From a virus: a stretch of DNA of 50,338 bases. Under the pieces are notes generated by a model that worked only from the letters and a program-made list of their open reading frames with translations, was not told the origin of the DNA and made no database searches. Location: positions 8,498 to 58,835 of IMG/VR virus record IMGVR_UViG_3300030104_003325. The stretch is one strand, 5' to 3'. Shown piece by piece: positions 25,328 to 34,555 of this stretch (position 1 is the first letter of the stretch; each line of letters opens with the position of its first letter). The translations under genes were made by a program, and so were the position numbers.

Positions 25328-25554
25328 TAATCGTCATACACTAAGCACTCTGGCTCGTCAGGATGATTTTCACAGAATAGTTCAATGGTATTAGGATCAT
25401 GATGGTCACCTGCCTCAATCTCCTCAATATGATGCTCACGATATACTTCTAGATCATGCAACTCTTCTGCGACATGCCTACGAGATGCAGGACTGGTTGT
25501 TGGGTTGTCAAGAATGTCTCTATCTTTTTGAATGTGTTCTTCGATAGTTTTCAT
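25327..25554 (-). CDS. cp12: CP12 Calvin-cycle regulator
   Basis: 75 residues. CP12 binds GAPDH and phosphoribulokinase and switches off carbon fixation. The C-terminal signature is present: ELFCENHPDEPECLVYDD, with the redox cysteine pair spaced as in cyanobacterial CP12. The central helix RRHVAEELHDLEVY corresponds to the PRK-binding helix (AWD-VEEL in host CP12). The N-terminal cysteine pair of the host protein is missing, as in other phage versions. It sits inside the tail gene region behind its own late-type promoter. Confidence 0.85.
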   Translation of the reverse strand: MKTIEEHIQKDRDILDNPTTSPASRRHVAEELHDLEVYREHHIEEIEAGDHHDPNTIELFCENHPDEPECLVYDD

Positions 25555-25590
25555 AATTTTTGTCTCCGTTACTATAGGTAACTATAGCAC

Positions 25591-25598
25591 TATTTATG
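25591..25598 (-). promoter_or_regulatory. late promoter CATAAATA
   Basis: Minus-strand CATAAATA overlapping the end of the gp27-like gene, 36 bp before the cp12 start. It would give CP12 late expression. Confidence 0.6.
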
Positions 25599-26973
25599 CA
25601 CCAATGGTATCTTTAAGTAGCATTAACTCGGTTCTAAAACTTGTTCCATCACCAGCAGAAGCATGTGCTACACCAGCAATTAAGTATCTTCCGCTATATT
25701 TTTTATCCAATTCTGGTTTAACACCAACCTTTAAAGTAGATGGAATCTTAACACTAATACCTTTACCAGCATAAAAATCCAATCTACCTGGTACACCAAT
25801 AGATAATTTGATATTTCTAATAGTTTCCAATCTCAACCATTGATATGCTTGCAGTTCAACCAACTCAGAATAGTTTGCTTGAGGATTTTGTTGATACTTT
25901 GGATCAAATATTTGATTAGGCATCATAGTAAAACGAACCCTTTTAGGGAAGTTTACAATATTTTTTATACTGGTATCCATAGTATTAATTGGATTGACCT
26001 TATTGGTTCCACCTATATGAGACATCTTCTTCCATATAGGAGTAACACCATATTTAAATTCTGATTGAGAAAAATCTTTACTTCCACCAACTTTAGATTT
26101 TGCTATGTTAACAGGATCAAAACCAATACTATATCCAGCCCAAGTACCATGTCTCAACCCCATTAGATAACTTTTCTCATCAGGAAATACTAATGTATCA
26201 ATCAAAAATTCATCACTTTCACCACCATCCATAGAGGTTTTTGGAGTATAAACATATTCATAAAGTCTTGCCTTACCTTTACTCTTATCGGTCTTATCAG
26301 TTTTTTGTTCATTAACATCTTCAACCATCTTATCAACTGATTGAAAATTAAATCCTAATGCATTTTCCCAGAAAATAAATCCATTTTGTAATGTTCCACC
26401 TTTATTTGTTTTACGAATACTACGCTGACACATCCAGTAAATAAGATCTATTGGTCTCCAATTAGGAACAATCATAGTCTGTTTATTCATTGTCTGTTCC
26501 AAAAAGACTTTTTTAGTCGTACCAATATATTTCTTATCTTTCAATAACTTTTTAATAATTTGCGATGCCTCAACATCACCCTTAAATACTTTTTCAGTAT
26601 GACCAAAGACATTCAGTACTTCATTTTTTATAAACTCATTAGAAGTAGCATTGATACGATAAAGTTCACCACCTTGAGTTGATCTAACTCTGTCCACAAT
26701 TTCATAAGATCTCATAATGTAACTACGTTTTTCATCAGGAGTGTCCAATTGCAATTGAAATTCCTCAGAACCTGTCAGAGAATTAATCAATCCACCCATA
26801 TCTTTGATAATAAAACTTGCTTCTATAGTTGCTGACTGAATAGATTCAAAAACTTCCCATCCTTGGAGATATTCTATCAATTCATATTTTCCTTTAGCAT
26901 CAGTAACCTTTTTCCCATCTCTAATAATACTGAAAGATGCTTGAACCTCTGATGCCTTTTGCTTCATTGCCAT
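25594..26973 (-). CDS. baseplate hub protein, gp27-like
   Basis: 459 residues. The N-terminus starts VQASFSIIRDGKKVTDAKG and contains SATIEASFIIKDMGG, a strand arrangement like the hub proteins gp27/gpD/VgrG; PNWRPIDLIYWMCQRSI with FIFWENALGFNFQS resembles their conserved central region. Location next to gp5 and upstream of the tape-measure-like genes fits a hub subunit. Sequence similarity to T4 gp27 is low by eye, so the assignment rests on architecture and order. Confidence 0.55.
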   Translation of the reverse strand: MAMKQKASEVQASFSIIRDGKKVTDAKGKYELIEYLQGWEVFESIQSATIEASFIIKDMGGLINSLTGSEEFQLQLDTPDEKRSYIMRSYEIVDRVRSTQGGELYRINATSNEFIKNEVLNVFGHTEKVFKGDVEASQIIKKLLKDKKYIGTTKKVFLEQTMNKQTMIVPNWRPIDLIYWMCQRSIRKTNKGGTLQNGFIFWENALGFNFQSVDKMVEDVNEQKTDKTDKSKGKARLYEYVYTPKTSMDGGESDEFLIDTLVFPDEKSYLMGLRHGTWAGYSIGFDPVNIAKSKVGGSKDFSQSEFKYGVTPIWKKMSHIGGTNKVNPINTMDTSIKNIVNFPKRVRFTMMPNQIFDPKYQQNPQANYSELVELQAYQWLRLETIRNIKLSIGVPGRLDFYAGKGISVKIPSTLKVGVKPELDKKYSGRYLIAGVAHASAGDGTSFRTELMLLKDTIGA

Positions 26974-26977
26974 TCTA

Positions 26978-29557
26978 TTATCGCCTCAAAGGATTATTAA
27001 AGGAATTCATTATCGAAACAGCAGTCTTAAATATATTAGCAGAAGATCTAACACTCGCATTACCACCCGATGATTGAGCTCTATAAACATCAGTTGTTGC
27101 TTTCATTGTACCTTGAATAAATGCTCTATTCTTTGCATTGGATTCTTCTACTGCTAATACTGCTTTCTGCATAATTTCAACACCTTTGCTATTTAACAAC
27201 TCTCTTGCTTCGCTACGTTCACGCATTACCTTTTGAAGACTACGTTCCTTTTCTTTCTGTTGGGCATTCATTTTCTTCTTCTTATTTTTATCTTGATTTA
27301 CCTTTGCTTTAGCACCAACACCCTTACCACCAGTACTTCCACCACCAAAAGCTGCAAATATATTACTCATTCCACCAAGACCAGGTTTCTTTAAACCTCC
27401 TGGACCCTTTCCACCAAACATACTTGATACTTTTTCTAATATACCTTCTTTCATTATAGTTCCTTTATCTCCACCAAATATACCACCCATACCACCACCA
27501 CCTTTACCTCTAAGCATATCCATCATAACTCCACCTTTAGCACCAGTAATCTTACCTGTTTTATATTGATTCATCAATCCCATAAGAGACTTAGCATATG
27601 CTGGATCTGTAGCATATCCTTCACTCATAAGCATTTTCGCTGCTTCACCCGCACTACCAGCATTATTAACACCTTTAAATCCTTTATAATCCTTATACCA
27701 TAAATTTACAAGATTGTCGATAGATTCTTTAGGACTATTAAAATTCCTAAACTTAGCAGATCCCTTTACCTCTTGACCATTGAAAAACTCAGTTGTTGGT
27801 GTTACAACTCCATCCTGACTAGCAGTTGCCTTCATACCAAAATAATTATTCTTAGCAGATAATTTAGTTCCCCAAGCAGATTCTAAAGCAAACTGTGCTG
27901 CTACTAACTCTGGATACTTGGCACCTGATTGCCTTGCCATTTTCAGTATCTTTGACCATTTTTGTTGATTAGTTCCCATAATACCACCAGGACTATTACC
28001 ACCTAATATACCGTCTCTAGCTTTTCTAGATGGAGTAAACAATCCACCAGTATCAAATCCTGGAAGAGCAAATCCCTTTGATCTAGCATCCTTCATCTTC
28101 CTAGATGTAAGACTGCCGTCTTTTGCTGTTGCAGCATTAGAAAGTGGTATTACATATCCATCATTTGATCCAGGTTTTCTAGCAATATATTCTGTACCGT
28201 GTCCAATAAAGGAAGTAGGTCCACCTTTTGACATCGCAACAGGATATCCAGAATTCGGACCTTGAATTAAACCACCACTTTCTCTTTCTTTCAGTTTGAA
28301 TAAATTAGTAAACCAATTACCACCTTTCTTTTTATCTGAGCTGTCAGTAATGGAACTAATTGTATTTGTTACTTTATCCATTCCTCCTAGAGCATCCTTA
28401 AAAGTATCTGATGCCTTAGTTAATTTTCCACCAAAAATTTTATCAAATCCTGAGAATAATGAACTCTTAGCATCTTCTTCAGTCTGTTTGAAACTGTCTC
28501 TAGTCTTATCAGCAAGTACCTTTGCATCAGTTATACCAGTAATTTTTCCAACAATATCTACATCATCCTTTTTCTTATCTCTCTGGAATAATTTCTTCCA
28601 CCAAGATACAGCTTCTCCTTTATCTGTATTGTTACTTGTAGTTTTCTCTTTATCCGTATTTTTATTTGATCCTGCAGTACCTTCATCATATCCCTTATCA
28701 CCAGGCAACTTACCACTCTCATCCATTTGAGCATCTAATGTTCCATCTGCTGTAGCGTTAGGGAATAACCCCTCCATCATACCCCAAAGTACAGTAGCAC
28801 TTAATGTAACACCACCAAGTTTTCTACCAAATCCAGCTAATCTACCCTTTCGTTTTAATAGTGTCTTATGACTTCTTTTAAGATTATTATTAAACATCCT
28901 AAGCACACCACTGAATGCTTTAAGTGTTTTAACAGGATTTAAGAGGAACCCAATTCCAGTCATGGCTCCCCATACGGCTGCGAACCGTATCATCACTGAT
29001 GCAAATCCCTTTAATCGTTCCCACCAAGTTGCATCATCTTTAAGCATCTCATAGAGACCGTCAAGAGCTCCCCCAACAGTCCATTTAGCAAATTTAGTTA
29101 ATACTTTAAATATTTTATGTAAGACTTCAACAGTCTTCTGAATTGCTTTTTGATTTTTTGGATCTGATAACCATTTTAAAGCAGGTCTTATAACAAACCA
29201 CTTAAACAAACCACCAAAAAGACCAAGTAAACTTTCTAAAAATCCCTTAACTTTAAATGTTTTAACCGCTAAGAGCATTTTCTTAAACGGTTTTACTTTT
29301 GGATCACCATAACTAGGTTTAAATGCCTTTAATCGTTTCTTTTGTTCAGCATTTAACTTACTATATTGTATTTTCTTTAAATCTATTACAACCTTAGCAA
29401 TACCATTAACAACCAATCCAAGGTTATTCATTGCAGAAGTAGTCTGAGACATACCTTCTGCTATTTTTTGCACCTCTGGACTATCGGATGAAGATGCTGT
29501 TGATTTAGCATTAACAAACTTATAGAGATTAATTTTAGAATTCTTTTTAACAGTCAT
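26978..29557 (-). CDS. tape-measure-like hub protein with glucosaminidase domain
   Basis: 859 residues. Basic, helical N-terminus, then hydrophobic stretches (FLESLLGLFGGLFKWFVI, about 105-120; MIRFAAVWGAMTGIGFLL) as in tape measure proteins. About residues 530-685 form a glucosaminidase (FlgJ/LytG-like) domain: AAQFALESAWGTKLSAKNNYF with catalytic E in ALESAWG, and DNLVNLWYKDY. This enzyme cuts glycan strands and could open the cell wall during injection, standing in for the lysozyme missing from the gp5-like spike. A glycine-rich linker and a lysine-rich tail follow. It starts immediately after the stop of its neighbour. Confidence 0.72.
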   Translation of the reverse strand: MTVKKNSKINLYKFVNAKSTASSSDSPEVQKIAEGMSQTTSAMNNLGLVVNGIAKVVIDLKKIQYSKLNAEQKKRLKAFKPSYGDPKVKPFKKMLLAVKTFKVKGFLESLLGLFGGLFKWFVIRPALKWLSDPKNQKAIQKTVEVLHKIFKVLTKFAKWTVGGALDGLYEMLKDDATWWERLKGFASVMIRFAAVWGAMTGIGFLLNPVKTLKAFSGVLRMFNNNLKRSHKTLLKRKGRLAGFGRKLGGVTLSATVLWGMMEGLFPNATADGTLDAQMDESGKLPGDKGYDEGTAGSNKNTDKEKTTSNNTDKGEAVSWWKKLFQRDKKKDDVDIVGKITGITDAKVLADKTRDSFKQTEEDAKSSLFSGFDKIFGGKLTKASDTFKDALGGMDKVTNTISSITDSSDKKKGGNWFTNLFKLKERESGGLIQGPNSGYPVAMSKGGPTSFIGHGTEYIARKPGSNDGYVIPLSNAATAKDGSLTSRKMKDARSKGFALPGFDTGGLFTPSRKARDGILGGNSPGGIMGTNQQKWSKILKMARQSGAKYPELVAAQFALESAWGTKLSAKNNYFGMKATASQDGVVTPTTEFFNGQEVKGSAKFRNFNSPKESIDNLVNLWYKDYKGFKGVNNAGSAGEAAKMLMSEGYATDPAYAKSLMGLMNQYKTGKITGAKGGVMMDMLRGKGGGGMGGIFGGDKGTIMKEGILEKVSSMFGGKGPGGLKKPGLGGMSNIFAAFGGGSTGGKGVGAKAKVNQDKNKKKKMNAQQKEKERSLQKVMRERSEARELLNSKGVEIMQKAVLAVEESNAKNRAFIQGTMKATTDVYRAQSSGGNASVRSSANIFKTAVSIMNSFNNPLRR

Positions 29558-32311
29558 TTATAATCCCATTCTAGATGATAAACTTGTCCAAGCACCACCA
29601 GTATCTATCCTTGCGTTATTATTTATTGCCTTTGGATCAGGTATTGGTGCCACTAAGATTTTCTCTATAATTACTGGAACACCTTGAATATCAAAATCTC
29701 CAATCTGTAACATAGCTTGTTTCTCAGAACTTCCACCTGCTCCAAAAATATCAGCATAACTATCATAAACTCCAAAGATTTGAGGATCAACTCCTGCTTG
29801 AGCAGCAAATCCTTCAAGACCACTTCTTATATCACCACCTGCTAATCCCATAAAACCTTGATATAAGTCACCCAATCCTTCAGTATCTGCAATACCACCT
29901 ATAAATGCTGCTGGACTAAAGTTTCCACTAACCAAAGATCCAACACCAGGCAAATCAGATAATCCAGGAATATTTGCAAGAGCAGATCCAACACCAGGAA
30001 TTGATCCTAATATTCCAGATAATCCCATAGCATCTATCTGTGCCCCAAATCCTTTAAGAGCACCTTCCATAGCAGTACCCTCTAATGCAACTCCCATAGC
30101 ACCAGTTATATTTCCAGATATTAATTCCTTTCCTATTTGTCCAATCTTACTATCCATAATATTATTCCAAGCATTATTAATAGGTCCAAAGAAGTCACCA
30201 ATTTGTTTATTAATGCCAGCAAATGTTTCTGTCCATATATCACCAGCAGCACCCCAGAGACTCATAATAGCACCTAAAGGATTACCATTTGCTAATGCTG
30301 CAAAACCTTTTATTCCATTAATCATTGGAGCTAACCATGCAGCACCAGGGAACATATAGGGCAATGCTGTCATCAAGATCTGCCCGAAAGGAGAATTTAC
30401 TATATCCTGAACTACACCTCCAACAGTATTAACAACACCACTTATACCATCCCATATACCCTTACCAACACTCTTAACACCATCCCATAAACCACTAAAG
30501 AACTTACCAATTCCTGCCTGTGGCACACCATCTTGAGGTCTTGGAACACCGTCTTTACCTGTGCCATTTACCGAACCCATTATTGATTGGATTAATCCAC
30601 CAGGATCACCAACCTTAGACATAGCATCTTGTGCTAAGGATGATAGACCTTTTAATTGACCACTAATTGAACTTAAACCCTTTTCTTCCCACCCAAGTAT
30701 TTTATCACCAACTTTGGGTAAAATACGAGCAAGTAAATAAGCATCAAGTGCTGTTCCAGCTATGATTAATGGTACACCGACACCGCCAGCACCAGCTGTG
30801 GCATAACCAACAAGTTCTAAAACACCTGCAATTGTTTCTAAAACACCTCCAACATTATCTCCTGCTGCGAATGACATACCAGCAAAACCTAAGTTTGCTA
30901 ATCCACCAACTAAGGGAAGAACAGATGCAGCACGTTTACCCCATGCCTTACCTGACTTAGCGACGGATTTCATATTTATCCCTCTAGAACCCAGAGCCTC
31001 CAACGTTTCTTTTATGATAGGAGCCTTCTTAAAGAGATTCATGAAACTATCACCAAACCCTTGCATCCTCTTAACGAAAGGTTGAAGTGCTTCTCCTATA
31101 GGATTAAGGAACTTTGCTTGTATCCCATCCATCGTTTTCTTTGGAAGAGACTTTAAATTATCAACACCCTGACCTACCCAAGACTGTGCTGCTTTATACT
31201 TTGCAGATGCACCTTCTGCTATAAATTTACCAAATTTCTTTAACGACTCTGCAGCCTTACCACCATATTTTAGAGTATTCTGTTTAGTTATCTCTCCCCA
31301 ATTACCAAGTGTCTTACCAATATTTTTAAAAATATTATCGCCTTGTCCAACTAACTTCCCACCTTTAATTCCTTGATCAAATAGACCTTCTAACCCTGCT
31401 CCACCTCTTCTTACTACTCTTAATTTATCACCAAGATCAGCAGTTCCTTCTATAAACTTGGAATATGAATTATTGAAACGGGAAAGTTGTGCAGGTGTTT
31501 TAGTTTTCTTTTGCCAAAACTTCCACCATTGCTTGCCTTTTACTTTCGGTGTTTTAGGTTTTTTAAGTTTACCTCTGGGTTTTTTACCATCTATATTAGG
31601 TGGACCCCAATTAAATATCCAATCTAATACACCTAAAATATCAGTTATTAAAGAAAATGGGTTCATTAGGTACTTTAAACCCGTGATCCCGATTAATATT
31701 TTTCCTAGTCCACTTATCCTCTGGAAAAAATCAGATTTTGTACCATCTGCATTTTCACCAAAAAATGCTTGCTTAAACCCATCAACAAGATTATCTTTGA
31801 CTAGAAATTTACCAAAACCATAGAGTTTAGTAAAAACTACATCAAGTTTATGGATAAATGTCTCAATCTTTGTAAAATTACTATCATCCGATGCCCATTT
31901 CAATAACTCTCGCATAGCAAGAGTAGCACCTAAATTAACTAAGAATTTTCCTATAGGACCAAGGAAGGTATCTAACCATTTAAAATTATCTAAAAAAGAC
32001 TTTTTCTCTTTAGTATCAGGTTTTCTTGGTTTAACCTTCTTTTTACCAGCAATCTTTTCTAATTCTGTTAACTCTTCAGCTTGCTGATCCGCATCCCTTC
32101 TCGCTTTTCTTCTTTCCCACTTTTCTCTTAGTTTATCATTTTTAACAGAAGCGAGACTAATAGATTCTATATCTCTAACAATACCACTAAGACCTTTCAT
32201 TGTCTTAGTTAGACCAGTTACTGAGGTATATTGTATATTCGCAGCAGATATTATGGGTGACGAATCATCGCTACCCCCTCCTAAAAATTTTTTAGTAAAT
32301 GCTGGTGCCAC
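29558..32311 (-). CDS. tape-measure-like structural protein, 917 aa
   Basis: 917 residues with a GTG start at 32311 preceded by AAAGG (8-nt spacing), which decides the start. N-terminal 130 residues are charged helical (REKWERRKARRDADQQAEEL), then KFLVNLGATLAMRELLKWAS resembles the neighbour at 26978. Residues about 460-540 are strongly hydrophobic (VGGLANLGFAGMSFAAGDNVG, then AGGVGVPLIIAGTALDAYLL), and the last 350 are rich in G, I and P, as in phage tape measure proteins. It lies directly downstream of the gp26/gp51 frameshift site, the place tape measures occupy in many tailed phages. Confidence 0.6.
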   Translation of the reverse strand: MAPAFTKKFLGGGSDDSSPIISAANIQYTSVTGLTKTMKGLSGIVRDIESISLASVKNDKLREKWERRKARRDADQQAEELTELEKIAGKKKVKPRKPDTKEKKSFLDNFKWLDTFLGPIGKFLVNLGATLAMRELLKWASDDSNFTKIETFIHKLDVVFTKLYGFGKFLVKDNLVDGFKQAFFGENADGTKSDFFQRISGLGKILIGITGLKYLMNPFSLITDILGVLDWIFNWGPPNIDGKKPRGKLKKPKTPKVKGKQWWKFWQKKTKTPAQLSRFNNSYSKFIEGTADLGDKLRVVRRGGAGLEGLFDQGIKGGKLVGQGDNIFKNIGKTLGNWGEITKQNTLKYGGKAAESLKKFGKFIAEGASAKYKAAQSWVGQGVDNLKSLPKKTMDGIQAKFLNPIGEALQPFVKRMQGFGDSFMNLFKKAPIIKETLEALGSRGINMKSVAKSGKAWGKRAASVLPLVGGLANLGFAGMSFAAGDNVGGVLETIAGVLELVGYATAGAGGVGVPLIIAGTALDAYLLARILPKVGDKILGWEEKGLSSISGQLKGLSSLAQDAMSKVGDPGGLIQSIMGSVNGTGKDGVPRPQDGVPQAGIGKFFSGLWDGVKSVGKGIWDGISGVVNTVGGVVQDIVNSPFGQILMTALPYMFPGAAWLAPMINGIKGFAALANGNPLGAIMSLWGAAGDIWTETFAGINKQIGDFFGPINNAWNNIMDSKIGQIGKELISGNITGAMGVALEGTAMEGALKGFGAQIDAMGLSGILGSIPGVGSALANIPGLSDLPGVGSLVSGNFSPAAFIGGIADTEGLGDLYQGFMGLAGGDIRSGLEGFAAQAGVDPQIFGVYDSYADIFGAGGSSEKQAMLQIGDFDIQGVPVIIEKILVAPIPDPKAINNNARIDTGGAWTSLSSRMGL

Positions 32312-32314
32312 TAC

Positions 32315-32509
32315 TTAACCTTTTGCTGCTTGTTGCTCTTTTGCTCTTCTTTCTTCTTCTTTTAAGAAGTTAATTAAAAGATTCATATAAATCTCCTTTT
32401 CCCAAGGCATCAAATTTTCAATGTGGTCAATATCCCATTTATGGTGGTGTATTAACGCAAAATTGGTTTCATAGTAAGCTTGAAGATTTTGATGGAGAAG
32501 AGCTATGCG
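32315..32509 (-). CDS. gp51-like extension read by -1 frameshift from gp26
   Basis: A 64-codon frame (RIALLHQNLQAYYETNFALI at the start, ENLMPWEKEIYMNLL in the middle) overlapping the last codons of gp26. It has no ATG, GTG or TTG before its codon 33, so its first half cannot be translated independently. A perfect slippery heptamer T TTT TTC (32515..32509) sits at the junction in the right frame. The NLMPWEKEIY pattern is found in T4-like hub assembly proteins downstream of gp26. I infer a 299-residue fusion made by programmed frameshift, analogous to lambda gpG-gpGT. Confidence 0.65.
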   Translation of the reverse strand, partial: RIALLHQNLQAYYETNFALIHHHKWDIDHIENLMPWEKEIYMNLLINFLKEEERRAKEQQAAKG

Positions 32510-33213
32510 AAAAAACTTGCTAGACCCTCTAGAGTTACATCACTTTCAACTTTAGTGCCAGGATTGGTTACCTTAACAGTATGTGAAAGTTTAGGCATGG
32601 TTTCAAAGAAATCCTGAACCTTTTTAAACTGTTCAGAAGTCAATTGATCCAAAAACTCCAGCATCTCTTCTCTTGGTGTGTCTAAAGCATCGTATACTTC
32701 TTCCTCATCAGCAATTGATTTTATACAACTGGCTGCCATATCAAAAATCTGATCAACACCTGGTTCCTCACCTTGGAAATTCATTTTAACAAAAGAATCC
32801 AAACTTGGATAATTCATTGTTATTATGATTTTCTCATCTAATTTAATATCTTTCTTGTGTCCTTTGGTTTTAACAACCTTAATATCAGACAAAGGAATAT
32901 TTACTGGAACTTGAGTTTCGTTGTCATCTGGACAAGTAACGCTAACCTCAACACTTTCACCAACTGATTTAGTACGAATTTGTAAAAACAAAAATTCAAT
33001 ATCGAAGGTAGGCAATTCATCAACGTCATGTATATCACTACATGCGACAATAATATCTTTAATTGCTGCAACAATATCTTCTTGTTGTCCTGTCTCAGTT
33101 GCTAAGAGAAGTAGTTTTTCTTCTTTAACGAGGAATGGTCTATAATTCACGGTTCTGCCGTCTGAAGGCAGTTTCAATTTGTACTTAGGTACATTTAATT
33201 TAGGTAACGACAT
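32503..33213 (-). CDS. 26: baseplate hub assembly protein, gp26-like
   Basis: 236 residues similar to the T4 gp26 family (T4 gp26 is 208). Characteristic blocks: LKLPSDGRTVNYRPFLVKEE near the N-terminus, EFLFLQIRTKSVGE in the centre, and LDQLTSEQFKKVQDFFETMP near the C-terminus. The family acts in baseplate hub and tail assembly as a chaperone. Late-type CCTAAATA lies 22 bp upstream. The final codons contain the slippery sequence for the gp51-like extension. Confidence 0.85.
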   Translation of the reverse strand: MSLPKLNVPKYKLKLPSDGRTVNYRPFLVKEEKLLLLATETGQQEDIVAAIKDIIVACSDIHDVDELPTFDIEFLFLQIRTKSVGESVEVSVTCPDDNETQVPVNIPLSDIKVVKTKGHKKDIKLDEKIIITMNYPSLDSFVKMNFQGEEPGVDQIFDMAASCIKSIADEEEVYDALDTPREEMLEFLDQLTSEQFKKVQDFFETMPKLSHTVKVTNPGTKVESDVTLEGLASFFA

Positions 33214-33234
33214 AAATTTTCAATTCAGTATAAT

Positions 33235-33242
33235 TATTTAGG
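33235..33242 (-). promoter_or_regulatory. late promoter CCTAAATA
   Basis: CCTAAATA between the tube-like gene and gp26, 22 bp before the gp26 start; would drive gp26, the tape-measure-like genes and the hub genes. Confidence 0.6.
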
Positions 33243-33248
33243 TAGTAT

Positions 33249-34112
33249 TTAGAAAACATTTAACATAGATTGGATAGTTCCTGTAATACCTGCCCAAACT
33301 CCAAGACCATCGCTAGCTGGATTGATACTACCGTCTCCAGGAATTGAAATAGCACTTCTCACACCTGGATCATCAAACTCATCTTCAACCCAAAATCTAT
33401 ACCTTTCATAGAAGAACCCAACAGTCATAGACATAGTTCTTGCTTTTTCATTATTTAATTGAATAGATCCAATATTATATGGAAATGCCTTTCTCAACTC
33501 CCATGCAGCAGTGCATTTATATTGTTTTGGCCAGATATAATTTGCTTCATCGTATTCTGTACCATACAAATTTCTCATTGCTTGTTTAATCTCATTAATA
33601 TTTGATACATCTCCTCCTCCACCTCTTTCCCACTTGTATATCATAATTCTTGGAGAAACATAATGATCATAATGCTCTACATACTGGTTAGAATCTGGTG
33701 AAAGTAATGACATCCACCTTTCAAAATAATTTCTTGTATGCTGTGATCTTGGCATAAGGAACGTTGCATTTATCTGACTATATGAAGTTCCAGTACCATA
33801 CTTATAAGCAGATCCAACATTAACAACCTGACCAGTGGTCAACTGCTTACTTGGTAAATTAACTGTCTTGCAGTAAAAATTTAAGCAGTTCTGCAACTTA
33901 CCTATTTCTGATGTAAAAATTGTAGAAGTTTGTCCTATAGTACTGGTATTCCCAACACCAAGTTGTTCGGTACTTCTAAGAATAGTAGGTGTTCCTATAT
34001 GGAACGAAAATAAATTGGTAAAACTTGGTGCATAATTCCTATCCTTCAGCGAAAACGATTGAAACGCTTGAAGAGATGGGTACCTAGCACCGTCTTTTCC
34101 TGGAATTGCCAT
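33249..34112 (-). CDS. baseplate-tail tube junction protein, gp54-like
   Basis: 287 residues with the look of a tail-tube-fold protein: an N-terminal NLFSFHIGTP strand, LQNCLNFYCKTVNLPSKQL, SQINATFLMPRSQHTRNYFE, and YDHYVSPRIMIYKW near the centre, then EKARTMSMTVGFFYERYRF. Tube initiator gp54 of T4 (320 residues) has the same order of elements. It abuts gp4 (ends share the ATG base) and lies near gp48. A tube-like hub adaptor other than gp54 is the alternative. Confidence 0.55.
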   Translation of the reverse strand: MAIPGKDGARYPSLQAFQSFSLKDRNYAPSFTNLFSFHIGTPTILRSTEQLGVGNTSTIGQTSTIFTSEIGKLQNCLNFYCKTVNLPSKQLTTGQVVNVGSAYKYGTGTSYSQINATFLMPRSQHTRNYFERWMSLLSPDSNQYVEHYDHYVSPRIMIYKWERGGGGDVSNINEIKQAMRNLYGTEYDEANYIWPKQYKCTAAWELRKAFPYNIGSIQLNNEKARTMSMTVGFFYERYRFWVEDEFDDPGVRSAISIPGDGSINPASDGLGVWAGITGTIQSMLNVF

Positions 34113-34534
34113 TATACTTTAAGTTCTTTTTCTGTAATTAACATAAACTCCATTCCATAATCTTTACAAAATTCTGTTGCTGCATGCCATTTTGCCTTAT
34201 TAACACTCCAAGTAATAACTTCGGTAATATACCTTTTAGTATGTCTTTTTTGTGTTTTAGGTTCTTTAGTCTGCTTAGAGGGTTTTACCTCAACAACATA
34301 TTTCTTACCGTTCACTTTCACATAAAAATCTGGGTAATATCTATGTCGTTTTCCATCAACAGGAGAAGTATAGGGAATAATAATCTCTTCACTACCCCAT
34401 TCAGTTACTGAAGTAGTTGTATCACACCAAAGCATGAACTTTAATTCCCATCCCGACCTGTAAAAAACTTTGCGAATATCGCCTTTATATTTACTTGGTC
34501 TTCGAGGATTGTATTTTCCTTGCTTATAACGCAT
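34112..34534 (-). CDS. 4: head completion protein, gp4-like
   Basis: 140 residues, near the length of T4 gp4 (150). It is a nuclease-fold head completion protein, needed to finish the capsid vertex for tail joining. Visible: SGWELKFMLWCDTT, then the PD-(D/E)xK-like core YYPDFYVKVNGKKYVVEVKP. The ATG at 34534 overlaps the divergent late promoter of gp48. Its own CCTAAATA lies 22 bp upstream. Confidence 0.85.
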   Translation of the reverse strand: MRYKQGKYNPRRPSKYKGDIRKVFYRSGWELKFMLWCDTTTSVTEWGSEEIIIPYTSPVDGKRHRYYPDFYVKVNGKKYVVEVKPSKQTKEPKTQKRHTKRYITEVITWSVNKAKWHAATEFCKDYGMEFMLITEKELKV

Positions 34535-34539
34535 AAATA
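34532..34539 (+). promoter_or_regulatory. late promoter CATAAATA for gp48
   Basis: CATAAATA on the plus strand, 30 bp before the GTG start of gp48. With the minus-strand box at 34556-34563 it makes a compact divergent late promoter pair; the two -10 boxes are only about 16 bp apart. Confidence 0.6.
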
Positions 34540-34555
34540 TATACAGATCACATAA

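Noticed and set aside
32315-32410. Independent start of the gp51-like frame at ATG 32410 or the following ATG at 32386
   Set aside because: The first has no ribosome binding site. The second has AAGGAG in front but would give only 23 residues, and the conserved-looking first half would go untranslated. Kept as an alternative to the frameshift, not annotated.
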